DNA from: Oscillospiraceae bacterium
GTDB lineage: Bacteria > Bacillota > Clostridia > Oscillospirales > CAG-272
DNA length: 8,540 nucleotides
Direction of reading: 5' to 3'
Assembly: GCA_015063655.1 (NCBI GenBank)
Contig: SVTU01000059.1
Span: 1-8,540 of the forward strand
In this document: positions 5,344 through 8,540 of the stretch, piece by piece
Layout: the number at the start of each line of letters is the position of its first letter
Numbering within the stretch: position 1 is the stretch's first letter
Position numbers and translations under genes: made by a program
The notes under the pieces: model-generated
Seen by the model: only the letters and a program-made list of their open reading frames with translations
The model's database searches: none
What the model was told of the DNA's origin: nothing

Positions 5344-5369
5344 ACAAACATGGTAAAAACCATTATACT
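5341..5369 (+). promoter_or_regulatory. Promoter of the beta-galactosidase gene
   Basis: TTTACA (5341-5346) and TATACT (5364-5369) are 17 bases apart, each one mismatch from consensus. Transcription would start near 5376, about 30 bases before the ATG. The slightly imperfect hexamers suit an activator-dependent promoter. Its -10 shares four bases with the -10 of the opposing regulator promoter. Confidence 0.75.
5350..5363. promoter_or_regulatory. Inverted repeat in the galactosidase promoter spacer
   Basis: ATGGT-AAAA-ACCAT is a perfect 5-bp inverted repeat with a 4-base spacer. It fills the spacer of the galactosidase promoter and covers the predicted start of the regulator transcript. It does not match the CcpA cre consensus. 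It could be an operator, but by itself it is short. Confidence 0.35.
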
Positions 5370-5390
5370 ACAAGTAGAAATACTTGTCAA
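5362..5390 (-). promoter_or_regulatory. Consensus promoter of the AraC-type regulator
   Basis: On the minus strand there is a perfect TTGACA (5390-5385), 17 bases and a perfect TATAAT (5367-5362). Transcription would start near 5355, about 60 bases before the regulator ATG. It faces the galactosidase promoter, and the two occupy the same DNA. Confidence 0.85.
5370..5387. promoter_or_regulatory. 18-bp palindrome at the galactosidase start site, candidate operator
   Basis: ACAAGTA-GAAA-TACTTGT is a perfect 7-bp inverted repeat with a 4-base spacer. It begins right after the galactosidase -10, spans its predicted start site and fills the spacer of the regulator promoter. A protein bound here would block both promoters. 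Dimeric repressors use such sites; AraC proteins more often use direct repeats, so another factor may bind here. In RNA it could also form a small hairpin. Confidence 0.5.
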
Positions 5391-5406
5391 TAGCAAGGAG
5401 AGCATG

Positions 5407-8406
5407 ATGGAATATATCGAAAAGCTGACGTATCATAAGGATCCCCTGGCGTTTCGGATTGGCGAAATGCCGTCGCGCGCCTATTTTATCCCCTTTTCCC
5501 GTCGGGAGGATACCGACCTGCCGAGAGAGCGCTCGGACCGCGTATATTCCCTTAACGGCGAGTGGCTGTTTTCCTACCGCTCCTCACTCTACGATATGGA
5601 GAAATTTTATATTCCCGATTTTGATTGCTCGGCATTCGATACCGTCGGCGTGCCCGAATGCTGGCAGCTGCACGGGGCTGACAGAGCGGCGTATCTGACC
5701 TCACCCTTTCCCATTCCGTTTCAGCCGCCCCACGTGCCCGAGCAAAATCCGTGTGCGGCGTACGTCAAGGATTTTGCGTTTTCCCCGAAGGGCGAGCGGC
5801 GCTACGAGCTTCATTTTGAGGGCAAGGACAGCGGTGTATACGTGTGGCTCAACGGCTCGTTCGTGGGCTATGGCGAATGCCCTCACTGCGACAGCATCTT
5901 TGACGTTACCCCCTATCTCAAGTCAGGGCAGAACCGCTTGTGCGTGCTGGTGATGAAATGGTGCTCTGGCACGTATCTTGACGACCAGGATAAGATCCGC
6001 CTGTCAGGTCTCTTCCGCGACGTGTATCTCTTAGAGCGGTCGGCAAACGGCCTTGAGGATATGGCGATCAAGACCAAGACGGACGGTACGGTGACGGTGA
6101 CGGCCAAGGCCGCCGCCCCCGTAACGGTGACTGTGCTGTATGAGGGCAAGACACTGTGCGAGGCGGCTCTTGCGGACGGAAGAGCTCAGCTTTGCGTGCC
6201 ATCGCCTCTGCTTTGGAGTGCGGAAAGCCCGGTGCTGTACGATCTGCTGGTGGCGTGCGACGGGGAGTATATTCGCTTTCGCTTTGGCTTCCGTGAGGTG
6301 TGCGTGAGAGACGGCGTGTTTTGCGTGAACGGCACACCCGTCAAGCTCTACGGCGTCAACCGCCATGACAGTAATCCCGATACGGGCTACGTGACACCTT
6401 ATGACTTTATGAGAAACGAGCTGTGTCTGATGAAGCGGCACAACGTCAATGCCATTCGCACCAGCCACTATCCGAACGATCCTCGCTTCTACGAGCTGTG
6501 CGACGAGCTTGGTTTTTACGTGATGAGCGAGGCCGATATGGAGTGTCACGGCTGTACGTACGTAAAGGATTTTCCCGCCGTGGTTTCCTCGCCCGTCTTT
6601 GCTAATGCCATTCACGACCGCATCGTTCGCATGGTGGAGGCCTTCAAAAACTTCACCTGCGTGTGCATATGGTCGCTCGGCAACGAGTCGAGCTGGGGCA
6701 GTAACCTCAAAAACGAGGCGGCCTACGTCAAGTCCTATGATCCCGACCGTCCCTTGCATTACGAGGGCTGGAGGGGCGGTGACGGCGATGCGGGCGGAAA
6801 GACCAACCTCACGCCCGAGGATTGGGATTTCGTGAAGAAAACCTTTGATTTTAAGAGCGTTATGTATCCCGCGTTTGAACATATGAAGGCGGGCTTTGAG
6901 AACGGGCATGAGGGCTTTTGCTACGTGATGTGCGAATACAGCCACGCCATGGGCAACAGCTGCGGTGATCTGCGCTTTTACGATGAGATCGTACAAAGCG
7001 ATCCCCGCTATGCGGGCGGCTTTATTTGGGAGTGGTGCGACCACGCCATCACGCTTGACGATCACGGAGCCGCATATTTTGGCTACGGTGGTGACTTTGG
7101 CGAAAAGCACCATTTTCGCAACATCTGCATGGACGGCACGGTCACGCCGAGCCGTGAGCCGCATTCCAATCTGTTGGAGGCGAAGGCCGTGTTTGCCCCC
7201 GTGCGCGTGAGACGTTCGGCGGACGGTACGCTGATCTTGACTAACCGTAATGCTTTTGTCGATCTTGACACCTACGAGGTGGCCTTTCGTGTGGTAACGG
7301 ACGGCAAGGAGACGGCAAGAGGCTTGCTTCCCGTGTCCTGCGCCCCCTACGGTACGGTAACGGTAGCAGACCCTGCCTACGGTATGAGTGGCAAGGATGC
7401 CGTGCTGTACGTGAGCGTGCTGATGAAGAAGGATACACCTTGGGCAAAGCGCGGTCACACGGTGGCTTCCTTCTCCTTCGCTTTGTCTGCCGAGGCGGTG
7501 GCCGAGCCTGCCCCTGCATCGCTTCCCACGCTGACCGAGCATCACAATGCCGTAACGGTGAGCGGAGAGGGCTTTGCCTATACCTTCCGCCGTGATACGG
7601 GCTTGCTTGTCAGTATGGTGGTGAACGGTCGAGAGCTGTTGGCTTCTCCTCTTACGCTGACCTGCTTCCGTGCTCCCACGGATAACGATAATACCATGCA
7701 GGTAAAACGTAATGTGTACGTGAATTGGCATATAACGACCAATTTCGGTAATATCGAATATCCCTCGGTTTATATGCATAATCTGACGTGCGCCGCAGAG
7801 GGCGGGGAAGCCGTGATTAGCGGTGACTTCTGGTTTGGTGTAGAGGGGCGTATGCCCGTGTGCGTGGGTACTTTGACCTACCGCATCGGCGGTGACGGCA
7901 CCCTTATCCTTGAGCAAAAGGGAAAGATTAATGATAATCTGCCCTATTGGTTGCCTCGCTACGGCTATCTGTTCAAGCTTGCCGAGCCGATGACGGATAT
8001 GACCTATTTTGGCTACGGTCCCGCCGAGACCTATGAGGATAAATGCTCGCATGCCCTGCTCGGCCGCTATGCCTACACCCCCGACGATCCTTACGGAGCG
8101 TATGAAAAGCCGCAGGAGAACGGCAGTCATTGCCACACGCAGTGGCTGTGCGCCCACACGCAAGGGCAGGGGCTTCGCTTTGAGGGAGATTTCTCCTTCT
8201 GTGCCACCCGTTACGACGTGCACGAGATGACAGAGGCCAAGCACCGCAAGGATCTGCATAGGCTGGACGGTATGCATCTGTATCTTGATCACCGCATGAG
8301 CGGTGTCGGCTCGGCAAGCTGCGGCGGTCAGCATCCCGTGCCCGCATGCCGTATCGAGCCCGGCGAGACGGTGGACTTTGCTATCACGATTCGCCCCATT
8401 ATATAA
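5407..8406 (+). CDS. lacZ: Glycoside hydrolase family 2 beta-galactosidase, LacZ type
   Basis: A 999-residue LacZ-type GH2 enzyme with no signal peptide, so it should hydrolyse imported beta-galactosides in the cytosol. In order it shows an N-terminal sugar-binding jelly roll (about 45-210, ending SGLFRDVYLL), an Ig-like linker, a TIM barrel from about 310 and the C-terminal large beta-sandwich with FRAPTDND and YFGYGPAETYED. The acid/base is Glu427 in IWSLGNES and the nucleophile Glu510 in MCEYSHAMGNS. SHYPND and EADMECHG supply further active-site and metal residues. The length is close to E. coli LacZ. The ATG at 5407 is chosen because AAGGAG (5395-5400) is six bases away; 5404 is a near alternative and 5350 lies upstream of the predicted start of transcription. 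Where E. coli has HEHHP this protein has HDSNP (320-324), so specificity may differ. No transporter lies nearby. Confidence 0.93.
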   Translation: MEYIEKLTYHKDPLAFRIGEMPSRAYFIPFSRREDTDLPRERSDRVYSLNGEWLFSYRSSLYDMEKFYIPDFDCSAFDTVGVPECWQLHGADRAAYLTSPFPIPFQPPHVPEQNPCAAYVKDFAFSPKGERRYELHFEGKDSGVYVWLNGSFVGYGECPHCDSIFDVTPYLKSGQNRLCVLVMKWCSGTYLDDQDKIRLSGLFRDVYLLERSANGLEDMAIKTKTDGTVTVTAKAAAPVTVTVLYEGKTLCEAALADGRAQLCVPSPLLWSAESPVLYDLLVACDGEYIRFRFGFREVCVRDGVFCVNGTPVKLYGVNRHDSNPDTGYVTPYDFMRNELCLMKRHNVNAIRTSHYPNDPRFYELCDELGFYVMSEADMECHGCTYVKDFPAVVSSPVFANAIHDRIVRMVEAFKNFTCVCIWSLGNESSWGSNLKNEAAYVKSYDPDRPLHYEGWRGGDGDAGGKTNLTPEDWDFVKKTFDFKSVMYPAFEHMKAGFENGHEGFCYVMCEYSHAMGNSCGDLRFYDEIVQSDPRYAGGFIWEWCDHAITLDDHGAAYFGYGGDFGEKHHFRNICMDGTVTPSREPHSNLLEAKAVFAPVRVRRSADGTLILTNRNAFVDLDTYEVAFRVVTDGKETARGLLPVSCAPYGTVTVADPAYGMSGKDAVLYVSVLMKKDTPWAKRGHTVASFSFALSAEAVAEPAPASLPTLTEHHNAVTVSGEGFAYTFRRDTGLLVSMVVNGRELLASPLTLTCFRAPTDNDNTMQVKRNVYVNWHITTNFGNIEYPSVYMHNLTCAAEGGEAVISGDFWFGVEGRMPVCVGTLTYRIGGDGTLILEQKGKINDNLPYWLPRYGYLFKLAEPMTDMTYFGYGPAETYEDKCSHALLGRYAYTPDDPYGAYEKPQENGSHCHTQWLCAHTQGQGLRFEGDFSFCATRYDVHEMTEAKHRKDLHRLDGMHLYLDHRMSGVGSASCGGQHPVPACRIEPGETVDFAITIRPII

Positions 8407-8414
8407 TGAACGAT

Positions 8415-8456
8415 CAAAGAGGCTGTCTCAAGGTTACGTGTGAGACAGCCTCTTTG
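8415..8456 (+). terminator. Terminator after the beta-galactosidase gene
   Basis: AAAGAGGCTGTCTCA (8416-8430) and TGAGACAGCCTCTTT (8441-8455) form a perfect 15-bp stem, extended by one outer C-G pair, with a 10-base loop, eight bases after the stop. The stem ends in TCTTTG, a weak U-tract. The arms are identical to the core of the terminator after rplA. Confidence 0.8.
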
Positions 8457-8490
8457 CAGAAAAGGAATATGATAAATTTTCTGTTTTCTC

Positions 8491-8519
8491 TTCCTTTTGT
8501 CATGCGAATATGGTATAAT
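8491..8519 (+). promoter_or_regulatory. Extended -10 promoter leading out of the window
   Basis: A perfect TATAAT (8514-8519) is preceded by TGG, giving an extended -10. The -35 at 17 bases (TTCCTT, 8491-8496) is poor. GGGGGAAAG and an ATG at 8536 follow, but too little sequence remains to say whether this is a gene start. Confidence 0.55.
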
Positions 8520-8540
8520 ATGGGGGAAAGAAATCATGAT

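Noticed and set aside
6085..6130. Repeated ACGGT units in the galactosidase gene
   Set aside because: They encode an ordinary Thr-Val-rich beta strand and do not form a regular array.
6031..8334. 767-codon open frame on the minus strand
   Set aside because: It lies wholly inside the galactosidase gene opposite its frame, has no recognisable domain, and reflects GC-rich codon use.

Overview
The window reads as chromosomal DNA from a Gram-positive, Clostridia-like bacterium (Bacillota), probably a gut-type lineage with moderately high GC. The grounds are strong AGGAGG-type ribosome binding sites, near-perfect sigma-A promoters with 17-bp spacers, the gene order rpmG-secE-nusG-rplK-rplA, and a TrmK-type methyltransferase start. 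The taxonomic call is an inference. No tRNA, rRNA, CRISPR array, transposase or integrase was seen.

Layout. (1) 1-467, minus strand: the 5' end of a probable trmK runs off the left edge. Before it lies a 66-residue DUF1858 redox-disulfide protein with a consensus promoter, and a hairpin terminator or attenuator separates the two. (2) 569-1815, plus strand: prfB (release factor 2) with its own extended -10 promoter. It is encoded in one uninterrupted frame, so the usual RF2 autoregulatory frameshift is absent. A long stem-loop follows. (3) 1816-1989: a noncoding stretch of unlike composition, possibly a decayed repeat. (4) 1990-4405, plus strand: a translation and secretion operon with a perfect promoter, a 140-nt structured leader, rpmG (53 residues), secE, nusG, rplK and rplA. 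A strong bidirectional terminator ends it directly after rplA. The rplJ-rplL genes that often follow are not here.

(5) 4505-8456: an accessory sugar locus. An AraC-family regulator (minus strand) is divergent from a 999-residue LacZ-type GH2 beta-galactosidase (plus strand). The 110-bp divergent region is the most interesting part of the window. Two opposed 17-bp-spacer promoters overlap so fully that their -10 hexamers share bases. Two perfect inverted repeats with 4-nt spacers sit in the two promoter spacers, and an AT-rich direct repeat runs into the galactosidase -35. This looks like a compact two-way switch. (6) The galactosidase ends at a terminator whose stem is the same 15-bp inverted repeat as the one after rplA, pointing to a dispersed terminator family. 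A further promoter at the right edge leads out of the window.

No wholly new system is evident. The genes are recognisable families, and the novelty lies in regulatory architecture.
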